A stretch of 64,000 nucleotides of DNA. Origin: Umezawaea tangerina (GTDB taxonomy: Bacteria > Actinomycetota > Actinomycetes > Mycobacteriales > Pseudonocardiaceae). The DNA lies in assembly GCF_003002815.1 (NCBI RefSeq), contig NZ_PVTF01000019.1, forward strand, positions 1-64,000, written 5' to 3'. Of this stretch, positions 27,664 to 36,830 are shown piece after piece. Made by a program: the position numbers and the translations under genes. Each line of letters starts with the position of its first letter. The first letter of the stretch is position 1. The notes under the pieces are model-generated. The model was not told the origin of the DNA. It was given only the letters and a program-made list of their open reading frames with translations, and ran no database searches.

Positions 27664-28708
27664 TGCGCCGTTTCAGGGCCTTTTCCTTCCCCCGTGGGTG
27701 TTCTGGGACGTTCGAGGCGTGGTCCCACCCGCGTCTCAATTGGTGACTTTCGTCTTCCCGCACGAAATGTTCGCGACTTGGAATGTGCGGCCGTAATCGG
27801 GTGTGTGGGGTAGGACACACTGGGCTGTCAACCGCCGTGTTCCGCCCTGTCCGGGACAGGATTTGCGGACCAGATGACCGCATCGAACGGTCTGATGGCA
27901 CCGGAGAGACGTCCGTTTTCGGTCCTGGCTATGGGATTTCGGTTACCGAACGTTGCGTGTCCAGATCGAGACCCGGCGGCTTCATGATCGGGTGTGGACA
28001 CTCGTTAACGCTCGTTTCCCTGACGCGCAAGGCAAATCGTCGGACCGGACCGCCGGTCCAAGGCGTCCACAAAGGTCTTGTCCCATGCCTTTGCGCGCCC
28101 TCCGGCGCCGCTGTCGGGGTGCTCCCGGGCAGTCCCAGGACCGCTGCGGGACGCCCTGGGAGGGCGGTGGAGACCCTCTCCGGTAGCCGTGCGGGACCCG
28201 TGCCGGGAAGCCCGACGATCGGCCCTACCGGCGTGCGGGCGACCTGTGAATGCGGTTTCCCCTTGGCTTGTTCGCGATTCGCCGCACCTGTTCCGCGTAT
28301 CCTGCGCGGCGCTGTGGAGCCGGGGCGGTCATCGGGTGGGGATTGGGTGCCGATGCGCGGTCGAGGGCTCCTGGGCGGTCACCGCCGTTCTGCGGCCCAC
28401 TGGATTGGTGGCCAATGCAAACCGTCCGGTCCGCCATTCCGGCCCATCCCGCCGGGTGGCCCAACAAAAGGGGTCGGATGGCCCTCGGCGAATCCGTCCT
28501 CGCGCATCCGCTTCCTGTGGTATCCGGTCAGCGGTGTCCGCTGGCGCCGGTGCGGCTGTCCACTCCACGACGAACCCGATCGGGGGGAATGGGCAGCCGC
28601 CCTGCCGGTGATGGTCGAATCGTCTCTTCGACCTCGACGACGAGCGTCTTCGGCGTGCCGTTGTCGAAAGGTGTTAACAATTCGGCCCCAGAGCTATCCC
28701 GCGGTGTG
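27664..28708. other. 1.0-kb stretch without a convincing gene
   Basis: Both strands have open frames but none has a credible RBS, codon bias or recognisable protein. Base composition is somewhat lower in GC than neighbouring genes. Features noted: a CCTGTCC/GGACAGG hairpin at ~27.85 kb, a GGACCGCCGGTCC palindrome at ~28.04 kb, and TCCCGGGC/GCCCTGGGA arms at ~28.12-28.16 kb. It separates the ABC operon from the convergent pobA. A decayed gene or a non-coding RNA is possible; I can show neither. Confidence 0.6.
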
Positions 28709-29959
28709 TTATTCGCGCGTCGCGGTGGCCTCGTAGAGGCCCGTACCCGAATAGGAGGCGCCCACGTAGTCCTGGGCGAACGCGGCGGCTGCCGCCGGCG
28801 ACTCGATCAAGTGCTGCAACCGGGCGTGACCCAATCGGCTCATGAACGGTTGCTCGTTCCGGTGGATGAGGTCCACCATCCACTGCGAGAACTCCTGCGC
28901 ACGCCACACGCGGCGCAGGCAGATCGCCGAGTAGTCGTCCAGTCCCGTGGTGGACTTGTGGTCGTAGTAGGAGACGATCGCGTCGGCGAACACCTCCGCG
29001 TCGTTCAGCGCGAGGTTCATTCCCTTCCCGCCCATCGGCGTGATGATGTGGGCGGCGTCGCCCAACAAGTAGAGCCTGCCGTAGCGCATCGGCTCGACCA
29101 CGTGGGAACGCATGTCGAGCACGCGCTTCTCGATGATCGGCCCGGTGGTCAGCGACCAGTCGCTGTCGCGCAGGGCGAGGCGTTTCTTCAATTCCGCCCA
29201 CACCTTCTCGTCCGGCCAGTTGTCGACGTTCTCGCCGACCGGCACCTGGAGGTAGAAGCGGCTCACCGTCGGACTCCGCAGCATGTGCCCCGCGAATCCG
29301 TCGTCGTGCAAGGCGTAGATGACCTTCTCCGTCGAAGGCGGCGCCTCCGCCAGAATGCTGAGCCAGCCGATGCCGTGCTGGTGGGTGAATTCCTCCACCG
29401 CACCCTCCGGAATGCTCTTCCTGGTGACGCCGTGAAAGCCGTCGCACCCGGCGATGAACGAGCAGTCGAGGCGGTGCCGGTTGCCGTCCTTCGCCGTCCA
29501 CGACACCGACGGCTTGTCGTCGAGCACGTCGTGCAGCTCGACGTCGGTGACCTCGAACCTGATGTCGCCCCCGCTCGCGAGGTACTGCGCGACGAGGTCC
29601 TTCACGACCTCCTGCTGGGGGTAGACGTAGTGCAGCTTGCCCTCCGACAGGTCGGAGTAGTTCAGCTCGTGCGCCTCCCCGTTGACCCGGAATTCGCACG
29701 CACTGTGAGTGTCACTCTGAGTAAGCAAGCGGTCGGCCAGACCGTGCTGTTCCAACATCCTCACCGAGCGGTCTTCGAGCATTCCCGCGCGAGGTCTCGT
29801 TTCGATGTACTCACGAGTGCCGCGCTCGAGCACGACGCAGGGCACGTCGGCTCGCCGCAACAGGTTCGCGACCATCAAACCCGCAGGTCCCGCGCCTACG
29901 ACCACCACGGGACGGGTTGTGCTCTGAATGGTCCATTCGAGATGAGCTTGTCTCACCAT
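28709..29959 (-). CDS. PobA-like FAD-dependent aromatic hydroxylase (4-hydroxybenzoate 3-monooxygenase family)
   Basis: 416 residues from ATG 29959, preceded by AGGGG (an upstream ATG at 29998 is an alternative). FAD-binding VVVVGAGPAGLMVANLL, the DG motif region CSFIAGCDGFHGVTR, and the GD motif LYLLGDAAHIITPMGGKGMNLALNDAEV; VSRFYLQVPVGENVDNWPDEKVW matches PobA. It would ortho-hydroxylate 4-hydroxybenzoate or a relative using NAD(P)H. It is divergent from the lipoprotein gene at 30.1 kb and convergent to the ABC operon, suggesting a link between uptake and oxidation. Family is sure; exact substrate is not. Confidence 0.88.
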   Translation of the reverse strand: MVRQAHLEWTIQSTTRPVVVVGAGPAGLMVANLLRRADVPCVVLERGTREYIETRPRAGMLEDRSVRMLEQHGLADRLLTQSDTHSACEFRVNGEAHELNYSDLSEGKLHYVYPQQEVVKDLVAQYLASGGDIRFEVTDVELHDVLDDKPSVSWTAKDGNRHRLDCSFIAGCDGFHGVTRKSIPEGAVEEFTHQHGIGWLSILAEAPPSTEKVIYALHDDGFAGHMLRSPTVSRFYLQVPVGENVDNWPDEKVWAELKKRLALRDSDWSLTTGPIIEKRVLDMRSHVVEPMRYGRLYLLGDAAHIITPMGGKGMNLALNDAEVFADAIVSYYDHKSTTGLDDYSAICLRRVWRAQEFSQWMVDLIHRNEQPFMSRLGHARLQHLIESPAAAAAFAQDYVGASYSGTGLYEATATRE

Positions 29960-30055
29960 GTACCCCTGCCTCTGGACGGCCTGTGCAAAGATGCTCACCG
30001 AAGGTAGTGGATTTCACCTTCGTGTGTCGGTCGACCGGGGTCTTGGTGAACCGCG

Positions 30056-30071
30056 AGTGTCACTTTGAGTG
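30056..30071. promoter_or_regulatory. Repeated motif GAGTGTCACTTTGAGT between pobA and the binding protein
   Basis: The 16-mer lies ~74 nt upstream of the lipoprotein start and ~97 nt from the pobA start. A nearly identical copy with one change (GAGTGTCACTCTGAGT) lies inside pobA at ~29706-29721, and a related GTATCACTTTGTG lies before the permease gene. Candidate binding sites for one regulator; no regulator gene is adjacent. Confidence 0.45.
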
Positions 30072-30144
30072 GCTAGCCGCAGCGACTGGTCGATCGAGCA
30101 TCCCCCGCAACGAACGCCCCGCTCCAACCAGGAGAGTGCCCCAC

Positions 30145-31173
30145 ATGACTCGAAGAGTCGGCCGCCACGCACGCATGATCGTCGGCGGTTTGTCCGTCCT
30201 CGCGATGCTCACCTCCGTCGCAGGTTGCGGCCTGCTGGGCGGCAAGGAGGCGGACGCCCCCGCCACCTCCGCGGCCGCCGACGGCAAGGTGGAGAAGCCC
30301 TCGATCAACCTTGGTGTCCTCAACGTCCTCGACGTGGCCTCGGTCCACGTCGCGCTCAAGAAGGGCTACTTCAAGGACGAGGGCCTGGACGTCAAGCTGA
30401 CGGTCCTCGACACCGGCGCGGCGTCCATCCCCGCCCTGGTCAAGGGTGACCTGGACTTCTCCTTCGGCAACTGGGTCTCGTTCTTCTCGGCCGAGGCCAA
30501 GGACGCGCTGAAGGACGTCGGCGGGTTCAAGCTCGTCTCGGACGGCTACCAGGCGAAGCCCGAGATGTTCCTGCTCCTGGGCAAGAAGGACGGCCCGGTG
30601 AAGGGCCCGAAGGACCTCGCAGGCAAGACCATCGGGATCAACGCGAAGCGGAACATCGCCGAGCTGACCGCGAAGGCCACGCTGGAGGCGAACAACGTCG
30701 ACCCGAACGGCGTGACGTTCAAGGAGATGAAGTTCGGCGACATGCAGGCGGCGGTGGACAACGGTTCCGTCGACGCGGCGTTCATGGTCGAGCCCTTCAT
30801 CACCAGTGCGCAGCGCTCCGCGGGTCAGGTCACGGTGATGGACGCGGCCTCCGGCCCGACCGACAACATCCCGATCGCCGGCTACACGACGTCCGGGAAG
30901 TTCGCGAAGGAGAACCCGAAGACCGTCGCCGCGTTCCAGCGCGCGATGGCCAAGGGCCAGAAGGACGCCGCCGACCGCTCCATCGTGGAGCCGCTGCTCC
31001 AGGACTACGCGAAGGTCGACAAGGAAACCGCCAGCCTGGTCCACTTCGGTGAGTACCCGACCAGCCTGGACGCGACGCGGCTCCAGCGCGTCGCGACGCT
31101 CATGAAGACGTACGGCCTGCTGGACAAGGAGCTCGACGTCAAGCCCCTGATCATCGCCACCCCTGGTAGCTGA
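30145..31173 (+). CDS. ABC transporter substrate-binding lipoprotein (NMT1/SsuA family)
   Basis: 342 residues from ATG 30145 with CAGGAGAG upstream. Lipoprotein signal with lipobox (TSVAGC, Cys28). Then the NMT1 fold: INLGVLNVLDVASVHVALKKGYFKDEGLDVKL, LVKGDLDFSFGNWVSFFSA, KDLAGKTIGINAKRNIAELT and VDNGSVDAAFMVEPFITSA. It is the natural binding partner of the permeases at 25-27 kb although separated by ~2.5 kb; no other permease pair lies nearby. A terminator follows. Confidence 0.93.
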   Translation: MTRRVGRHARMIVGGLSVLAMLTSVAGCGLLGGKEADAPATSAAADGKVEKPSINLGVLNVLDVASVHVALKKGYFKDEGLDVKLTVLDTGAASIPALVKGDLDFSFGNWVSFFSAEAKDALKDVGGFKLVSDGYQAKPEMFLLLGKKDGPVKGPKDLAGKTIGINAKRNIAELTAKATLEANNVDPNGVTFKEMKFGDMQAAVDNGSVDAAFMVEPFITSAQRSAGQVTVMDAASGPTDNIPIAGYTTSGKFAKENPKTVAAFQRAMAKGQKDAADRSIVEPLLQDYAKVDKETASLVHFGEYPTSLDATRLQRVATLMKTYGLLDKELDVKPLIIATPGS

Positions 31174-31182
31174 CGAATCAGG

Positions 31183-31216
31183 CAACTGCGGGGAGCCTTG
31201 CGGCTCCCCGCAGTTG
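31183..31216 (+). terminator. Intrinsic terminator after the binding-protein gene
   Basis: Perfect 15-bp arms (31183-31197 and 31202-31216, CAACTGCGGGGAGCC and its complement), a 4-nt loop, then TTT. It starts 10 nt after the stop codon. One of the clearest terminators in the window. Confidence 0.9.
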
Positions 31217-31423
31217 TTTCCGGGTCGTCACGTCCGGGAAAATGTCCGGAAGCACCTCGGTTAGCGAGTGTTTAGTGGGGTTCTCACCCCCTTGACTCAT
31301 ACTGGTTGATTTCAAAACGACCGGCGTCGTCCGCCAAATGGCGGTATGACTGGGGCCGCTTTTACTCGAAGATCCACCAGGTTTGTACAGACGTTTCTTT
31401 CATCGGCTTGGAAGCTGGGGAGT

Positions 31424-34400
31424 GTGCTGACGGTGCGCGGTCACGGTGACCCCGCGTCCGGATCCGATCCGGAGCGAGCCCGACAAGAGTCGGATTCCGA
31501 GGGCGGTAGACCTGCTTACTCGGTTCCGACTTCGAATTCCGCGTCATCCCGTCCCGCTGCCGGCGGTGGGGATGGTCGCGCTGACACGGATGCGCAGGCC
31601 TCGGTCGGCGGCATCCGACGCTGGCGCCTGACGAACTGGCGCCTGCGCAGCAAGTTGGCGGTGGTGCTGCTGGTCCCCGCGCTGAGCACGCTCGCGCTCG
31701 CGGGACTCCGCCTCAACAGCCAGCTCGACGACGTCGAGCTGTTCGGCAAGGTCCAGCGCGAGCTCGCGCTGAGCGCGCAGGCCGCGTCGGTGTCCAACGC
31801 GATCCAGCTCGAACGCGACACCGCCGTCCACTTCGTGGCGGCCGGGCGTTCGGACAACGCGATCAGCGCCGAGCAGGTGGCGCGTTCTGGCAAGGTCGAC
31901 GTCGAGGTCGGCAAGTACCGGGACGTCGCGGCCGCCACCGAGGGAATCGACCCCGCGGTGGCGGAGGCGTTCCAGAAGTCGTTGCAGTCGCTGGACAACC
32001 TCAGCTCGCTGCGCAACACCATGCTCACCACGAAGTACCCCGACGCCTCGGTCCTCAGCGGTTACAGCCAGATCCTCGCCGCGGTGAACCAGGTGCACCG
32101 GGTCGCCGCGAGCAGCGTGAGCAACCCGCGGCTGAACCCGCTGTCCGAGGCCAACCTCGCGCTCTACAGCGCGCAGGAGCAGTTGACGCAGCAGAACGCG
32201 ATCCTCGTCGCGACGGCGAGGCGCGGCGGGTTCGCGCCCGGCCAGGTGGCCTCCCTGCGGTCCGCGCAGTCCAGGTTGGACGCCGCGTTGACCGACTTCA
32301 CCGCCGCCGCCTCGCAGGAGAACCGCCAGCTGTTCCAGGACGTCGTGAGCGGTGGCGCCGTCGACGGCCGCAACCGGCTCGTCCAGCTCGCACTGGTGCA
32401 GCAGGAGGAGAACGACGAAGGACGCGTGGAGATCGGCGACGCGGACGTCCTGCAGGCCGGTGAGGAGACGGCGAACCTCCTCACCACGGTCTCCGGTGAC
32501 ATCCAGAAGCAGATCGACGTCGAGACCACCAGGCTGATCGACGTGGGTCGGGCGAACGCGTGGCGCGACGCGGCACTGGTGCTCGTCGCCCTCATCATCG
32601 CGTTCGGCCTCATGGCGATCGTCGCCCGCTCCATGATCATCCCGCTCAGGGTGCTGCGCCGCACCGCCCTGGACGTGGCGCGCAACCGGCTCCCGGAGGC
32701 GATCCAGAGGATCCGCCAGCACCGCGACCCGGAGCGCGCAGCGGAGGAAGCCCTCTTCCCGGTGCCGATCAACACCACGGAGGAGGTCGGCCAGGTGGCC
32801 CGCGCGTTCGACGCGGTGCAGCGCGAGGCCGTCCGCCTCGCGGTCGAGCAGGTGGCCCTCCGCGCGAACGTCAACGACATGTTCATCAACCTGTCGCGTC
32901 GCAGCCAGGCGCTCGTCGAGCGCCAGATCGGCGTGATCGACCGGTTGGAGCAGGACGAGCAGGACCCGGACCAGCTCGCGAGCCTCTTCGAGCTGGACCA
33001 CCTCGCGACGCAGATGCGCCGCAACAGCGAGAACCTCCTGGTGCTCTCCGGCACGACGGTCAACCGACGCGTCACGCGCCCGGTGCCGGTGTCCGAGGTG
33101 CTCGGCGCCGCGGTGTCCGAAGTGGAGAAGTACGCCCGGATCCAGATCGCGCCGGGGCCGGAGATCAAGGTGCAGGGCCGGGTCGTCAACGACCTCGCGC
33201 ACCTCATCGCCGAGCTGCTGGACAACGCGACCGCGTTCTCCAAGCCCACCACCAAGGTCACGGTGCGGGCGACGGAGACCCGGCGCGGCGAGATCGCGAT
33301 CCGCATCCACGACCGCGGTGTCGGCATGCAGGACGACGACATCATCGAGGCCAACCACAAGCTGAGCGAGCCGCCCGAGGTCGACGTCTCCGTCGCCCGC
33401 GAGATGGGTCTCTACGTGGTCGGCCAGCTGGCCAAGCGGCACGAGATCCGCGTGACGCTGACCAACAACGACGACATCGAGGGCGGTGTCACCGCGCAGG
33501 TGGTGCTGCCGGTCTCGTTGCTGCACAAGGGCGCCTCGCAGCTCCCGCCCCCGCAGCCCGCCCGCGCGTCGAACGCGGCGAGCTTCGAGCAGCACCTGTC
33601 CGGCGAGTCCGAGTCGACCGGCGTCGGCGTCATCGCCGGTGTCCCGAAGTGGACGCCCGGCCAGGTCGACACCGGCCAGTTCGACTCGGCCCAGTTCCCG
33701 CAGGTGATGCGGACGCCCGACGAGGACCCGCACGCGGAGCACCTGGTCGAGCGGACCTCGACCGAGGGGCTGTTCACCGCGACGGTCGCGGGCATGCCCG
33801 TGGCCCCCGAGGGCGTCGAGCAGATCGACTACTCGTACCCGCCCGCCGCGGAACGCACGGCACTGCCGCGCAAACCCCCGGCGAAGCCGAAGGTCGAGCC
33901 GGTCACCGAGCGGCTGCCGATCTACGAGGACGTGCTGTCCCGCTGGTTCCAGGGCGGCGAGGTGACCGAGCCCCCCGGCAAGGGCGCCGCGGCCGTGCCC
34001 GCTAGCAACGGCAACGGCAACGGCAAGGCCGCCAACGGCAGCGAGGCGACGGAGCTGTTCGCCCCGGTGGGCACCCTCGAGGCGCCCGCCCAGCGGACCG
34101 CGTCCCCGCAGCTGCCCAAGCGGGAGGTCCAGGACACCCCGCCGATGCCGGTCCGCAAGAAGGCACCGCGGCTCGACCAGCTCCCGACCCCCGAGGCCCC
34201 GGCCGCGTCCTCCAAGGCCGCCGCCGACTGGGGCGGCGCGGACGAGGGCTGGCAGACCGCGAACAAGGTGCTCAAGACCGCGGTGGACGACAAGACCACC
34301 GCCGGTCTGCCCAAGCGGGTTCCGAACGCGCGTCTCATCCCCGGTTCGCCGAAGCAGCAGGCGGCGCCCGCGAAGAGCAGCGCGCCCACCGGTCAGAGCG

Positions 34401-34600
34401 GCCCGAGCGGGCAGTCCGCCTCGGTCGCCACGACCGCGCCTCCGCGGAGGCGATCGGCCGAGCGGCTGCGGCAGCAGTTCGCGACCTACCAGCGCGGTGT
34501 GCAGATGGGTCGCGAATCCCTCGACGACATCGAGTCGTGGGACAGCCCCTTGTTCAGCACGACCTCAGGGGACATGAGCGCAGAGAAGGAGCAGCAGTGA
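31424..34600 (+). CDS. Conservon sensor kinase-like protein with NIT domain (CvnA type)
   Basis: About 1058 residues from GTG 31424 (GGGG 4 nt upstream; ATG 31346 and GTG 31433 are alternatives). Disordered lead, TM1 ([21 protein letters not shown]), a ~270-residue extracytoplasmic nitrate/nitrite-sensing-type helical domain, TM2 ([23 protein letters not shown]) and HAMP. The ATPase domain follows with [25 protein letters not shown] and [14 protein letters not shown] Pro/Ala-rich ~330-residue tail closes the protein. No canonical H-box is evident before the ATPase, as is common for CvnA. It anchors the conservon with the next two genes. Confidence 0.9.
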   Translation: MLTVRGHGDPASGSDPERARQESDSEGGRPAYSVPTSNSASSRPAAGGGDGRADTDAQASVGGIRRWRLTNWRLRSKLAVVLLVPALSTLALAGLRLNSQLDDVELFGKVQRELALSAQAASVSNAIQLERDTAVHFVAAGRSDNAISAEQVARSGKVDVEVGKYRDVAAATEGIDPAVAEAFQKSLQSLDNLSSLRNTMLTTKYPDASVLSGYSQILAAVNQVHRVAASSVSNPRLNPLSEANLALYSAQEQLTQQNAILVATARRGGFAPGQVASLRSAQSRLDAALTDFTAAASQENRQLFQDVVSGGAVDGRNRLVQLALVQQEENDEGRVEIGDADVLQAGEETANLLTTVSGDIQKQIDVETTRLIDVGRANAWRDAALVLVALIIAFGLMAIVARSMIIPLRVLRRTALDVARNRLPEAIQRIRQHRDPERAAEEALFPVPINTTEEVGQVARAFDAVQREAVRLAVEQVALRANVNDMFINLSRRSQALVERQIGVIDRLEQDEQDPDQLASLFELDHLATQMRRNSENLLVLSGTTVNRRVTRPVPVSEVLGAAVSEVEKYARIQIAPGPEIKVQGRVVNDLAHLIAELLDNATAFSKPTTKVTVRATETRRGEIAIRIHDRGVGMQDDDIIEANHKLSEPPEVDVSVAREMGLYVVGQLAKRHEIRVTLTNNDDIEGGVTAQVVLPVSLLHKGASQLPPPQPARASNAASFEQHLSGESESTGVGVIAGVPKWTPGQVDTGQFDSAQFPQVMRTPDEDPHAEHLVERTSTEGLFTATVAGMPVAPEGVEQIDYSYPPAAERTALPRKPPAKPKVEPVTERLPIYEDVLSRWFQGGEVTEPPGKGAAAVPASNGNGNGKAANGSEATELFAPVGTLEAPAQRTASPQLPKREVQDTPPMPVRKKAPRLDQLPTPEAPAASSKAAADWGGADEGWQTANKVLKTAVDDKTTAGLPKRVPNARLIPGSPKQQAAPAKSSAPTGQSGPSGQSASVATTAPPRRRSAERLRQQFATYQRGVQMGRESLDDIESWDSPLFSTTSGDMSAEKEQQ

Positions 34601-35019
34601 CCACCACGTCCGAAGAACTGGACAACTTCAGCTGGCTGGTCGAGGACTTCGTCAGCCGAGTGGCCGGTGTAGCGCACGCCATCGTGGTGTCCGCGGACGG
34701 CCTCCTCCTGGCGGGGTCCGAGCGGCTCCCGATCGACCGTGCTGAACAGCTGGCCGCGGTGGCGTCGGGACTCGTCAGCCTCAACCAGGGCGCGGCGCGC
34801 TGCTTCGAGGCGGGCGAGGTCCGGCAGACGGTGGTCGAGATGGAGCGGGGCTACCTGTTCCTCATGTCGATCAGCGACGGCTCCTGCCTCGCGGTGCTGG
34901 CCGCCCCCAACTGCGACATCGGGCTCATCGGCTACGCCATGACCCGGCTGGTCGAGCGGGTCGGCATCCAGCTCACGCCGGAGATCCGCTCGCAGCTCCA
35001 CGTCTCGATGCGCGGCTGA
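34597..35019 (+). CDS. Roadblock/LC7 domain protein (CvnB type)
   Basis: 140 residues from GTG 34597, overlapping the kinase stop. Roadblock pattern: [37 protein letters not shown], then [39 protein letters not shown]. In conservons and Mgl systems these proteins regulate the partner small GTPase. The GTPase gene starts only 29 nt later; the usual DUF742 gene is not between them. Confidence 0.93.
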   Translation: MTTTSEELDNFSWLVEDFVSRVAGVAHAIVVSADGLLLAGSERLPIDRAEQLAAVASGLVSLNQGAARCFEAGEVRQTVVEMERGYLFLMSISDGSCLAVLAAPNCDIGLIGYAMTRLVERVGIQLTPEIRSQLHVSMRG

Positions 35020-35048
35020 ACCACTACTCAGGAGAAAGCAGACCAGCG

Positions 35049-35639
35049 ATGAGCTCTGGTGCTCTCGGACGACCGGGGTCGCCCGCCAAGCCCACCATGT
35101 CGACGAAGATCGTCGTCGCGGGCGGCTTCGGCGTCGGCAAGACGACCTTCGTCGGCTCGGTGTCCGAGATCGTGCCGTTGACCACGGAGGCGGTGATGAC
35201 CGAGGCCAGTGTCGGCATCGACGACCTGTCGGCGACCCCGAACAAGGTCACCACCACCGTGGCCATGGACTTCGGCCGCGTGTCCCTGGACAGCGACCTG
35301 ATCCTGTACCTGTTCGGCACGCCCGGTCAGCACCGGTTCTGGTTCATGTGGGACGACCTGGTGCGCGGCGCCATCGGCGCCGTCGTCCTGGTCGACACCC
35401 GCAGGCTCGACGACGCGTTCGCCTCGATCGACTTCTTCGAGGACCGCGAACTGCCCTACGTGGTGGGGGTGAACTGCTTCGACGGGCTCATGCACCACAA
35501 GGTGGAGGACATCCGCGAAGCGCTCACCATCGCGTCGTCGGTCCCCATCGTGCCGTGCGACGCGCGCAACCGGCAGTCGACGAAGCAGACGCTGATCACG
35601 TTGGTGGAACACGCGTTGCGCCAGCCGACGTACGCGTGA
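35049..35639 (+). CDS. Conservon small GTPase (CvnD type)
   Basis: 196 residues from ATG 35049 (ATG 35097 is an alternative nearer the fold). P-loop GGFGVGKTT at residues 25-33, switch region TTEAVMTEASVGIDDL, and G3-like LFGTPGQHRFWFMW, where the usual Asp is replaced. The base-recognition motif is NCFD rather than NKxD, as in the CvnD family. Probably a membrane-proximal signalling switch with the roadblock protein and NIT kinase. A 14-bp-arm terminator follows. Confidence 0.93.
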   Translation: MSSGALGRPGSPAKPTMSTKIVVAGGFGVGKTTFVGSVSEIVPLTTEAVMTEASVGIDDLSATPNKVTTTVAMDFGRVSLDSDLILYLFGTPGQHRFWFMWDDLVRGAIGAVVLVDTRRLDDAFASIDFFEDRELPYVVGVNCFDGLMHHKVEDIREALTIASSVPIVPCDARNRQSTKQTLITLVEHALRQPTYA

Positions 35640-35702
35640 ACCGAGCAGAGGGTTCCCGGCCGCACCGCGGGGTGTGACCACGAGCCCGACCCCGAGTCCG
35701 AC

Positions 35703-35744
35703 CCGAAGGGCCGCGGCCGCCGACCGGCGACCGCGGCCCTTCGG
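35703..35744 (+). terminator. Conservon terminator hairpin
   Basis: Perfect 14-bp arms CCGAAGGGCCGCGG (35703-35716) and its complement (35731-35744) with a 14-nt loop, 63 nt after the GTPase stop. Confidence 0.75.
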
Positions 35745-35844
35745 CGTCACCGGATCACATTAACCGTTCTTGCGGTCGGCTCGGAGACGTCGTTACGGTC
35801 GAAATCCCTGCAAGTTCCCTCCCCTGCGACGAGGAGAACTCATC

Positions 35845-36381
35845 GTGTTCCGAAAAACTGTTGGTGCGCTGGTGGCGGCGGTCGGCGTGGTGGGCCTGGT
35901 CGGCCTGCAAGCGCCCGCCGCATCGGCGGATGTCGTTGTAGCCGCGCGGACGTTGACGTACAACGCGAGCGGAGCGGCGGAGTTCAAAGCGGCGGTGGAC
36001 GCCGGCGCGGCCGTGTGGAATTCGAGCGTGGCCAACGTGAAGCTGGTGTCGACCACGTCGTCCAGCGCGAACATCCGGGTGGTGGCGGACAACGGGTGGC
36101 CGCGCGCCCAGACGACCAGCCTGGGCAACGGGACGGTGTGGATGGGCCGGGAAGCGACGAACGAGGGGTACAACCCGACTCGGATCGCGGCTCACGAACT
36201 GGGGCACATCCTGGGGCAGCCGGATCGGAAGCCCGGGCCTTGTACGAGCCTGATGTCGGGGAGTAGCGCGGGGATCGGGTGCACGAACCCGAATCCGAAT
36301 GCTCGGGAGAAGGCGGAGGTTGAGGCGGCGTTTCGGACGTTGAAGGCTGCTGGGGTGTGGCGGGGGGAGTTCGTGGATTAG
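35845..36381 (+). CDS. Snapalysin-like secreted metalloprotease (M7)
   Basis: 178 residues from GTG 35845 with GAGGAG upstream. Signal peptide to about ASA-DV (residues ~1-29). Zinc motif HELGHILGQPD at 117-127 (HExxHxxGxxD), followed by GPCTSLMSG, the snapalysin signature with Met-turn. Small neutral protease, secreted. Streptomyces snpA homologues often sit beside a divergent LysR regulator; none is here. The last ~100 nt are GGG/TTG-biased beside repeat copy B. Confidence 0.93.
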   Translation: MFRKTVGALVAAVGVVGLVGLQAPAASADVVVAARTLTYNASGAAEFKAAVDAGAAVWNSSVANVKLVSTTSSSANIRVVADNGWPRAQTTSLGNGTVWMGREATNEGYNPTRIAAHELGHILGQPDRKPGPCTSLMSGSSAGIGCTNPNPNAREKAEVEAAFRTLKAAGVWRGEFVD

Positions 36382-36481
36382 GGGGTGGTGAAGGCCGGGG
36401 TTCGGCTTTCTCGCCTCTCGTAGCTCGGTTCCGGCTGTCTCGCTCCTGGTGAAGCTCGGTTCCGGCCCTCTCACTCGTGGG

Positions 36482-36788
36482 GAAGCCCAGCCCCCGGCGC
36501 GCGATTGTCTCAATGCCCGATCTTCGTTGTCAAGACGGTAAAGCTGTCTTGACAACGAAGATCGGGCAGGAGGGCGCTGTGGATCGGGGGCAGAGGGGGA
36601 GTCTGGCTTCGCCAGCTATCAGGCTGCGCCTGACTCAAGCATCGGACTCCGTCCGACAAAGCATCCTCGGCTTCGCCGTTGGACAAGGCATCCGCGCTTC
36701 GCGGCGGACAGGGTATCCGCGCTTCGCGGCGGACAAGGCCCCAGGCGCTTCGCGCCGGATGCGCGCTGGCGGGCTGCGCCCAACGGGG
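36482..36788 (+). repeat. Hairpin-plus-minihairpin intergenic element, copy B
   Basis: Leader with CGCGATTGTCTCAATG, a perfect 23-bp-arm hairpin (36514-36536 and 36546-36568, 9-nt loop), the GGAGGGCGCTGTGGATCGGG segment, then small palindromes (CTGGCTTCGCCAG, CGGCTTCGCCG, CCGCGCTTCGCGG twice, GGCGCTTCGCGCC). Upstream 36.40-36.48 kb holds degenerate ~32-nt units related to those before copy C. The arm sequence equals copy D and differs from A and C. Confidence 0.9.
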
Positions 36789-36830
36789 TGGGGGTGGCGG
36801 TAGGTTTTGCCCTTGGTTTTGCGTTGGTGG

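Noticed and set aside
27783-28736. 317-codon plus-strand open frame in the gap before pobA
   Set aside because: No RBS, no codon bias, no recognisable domain, and it runs into pobA on the other strand.
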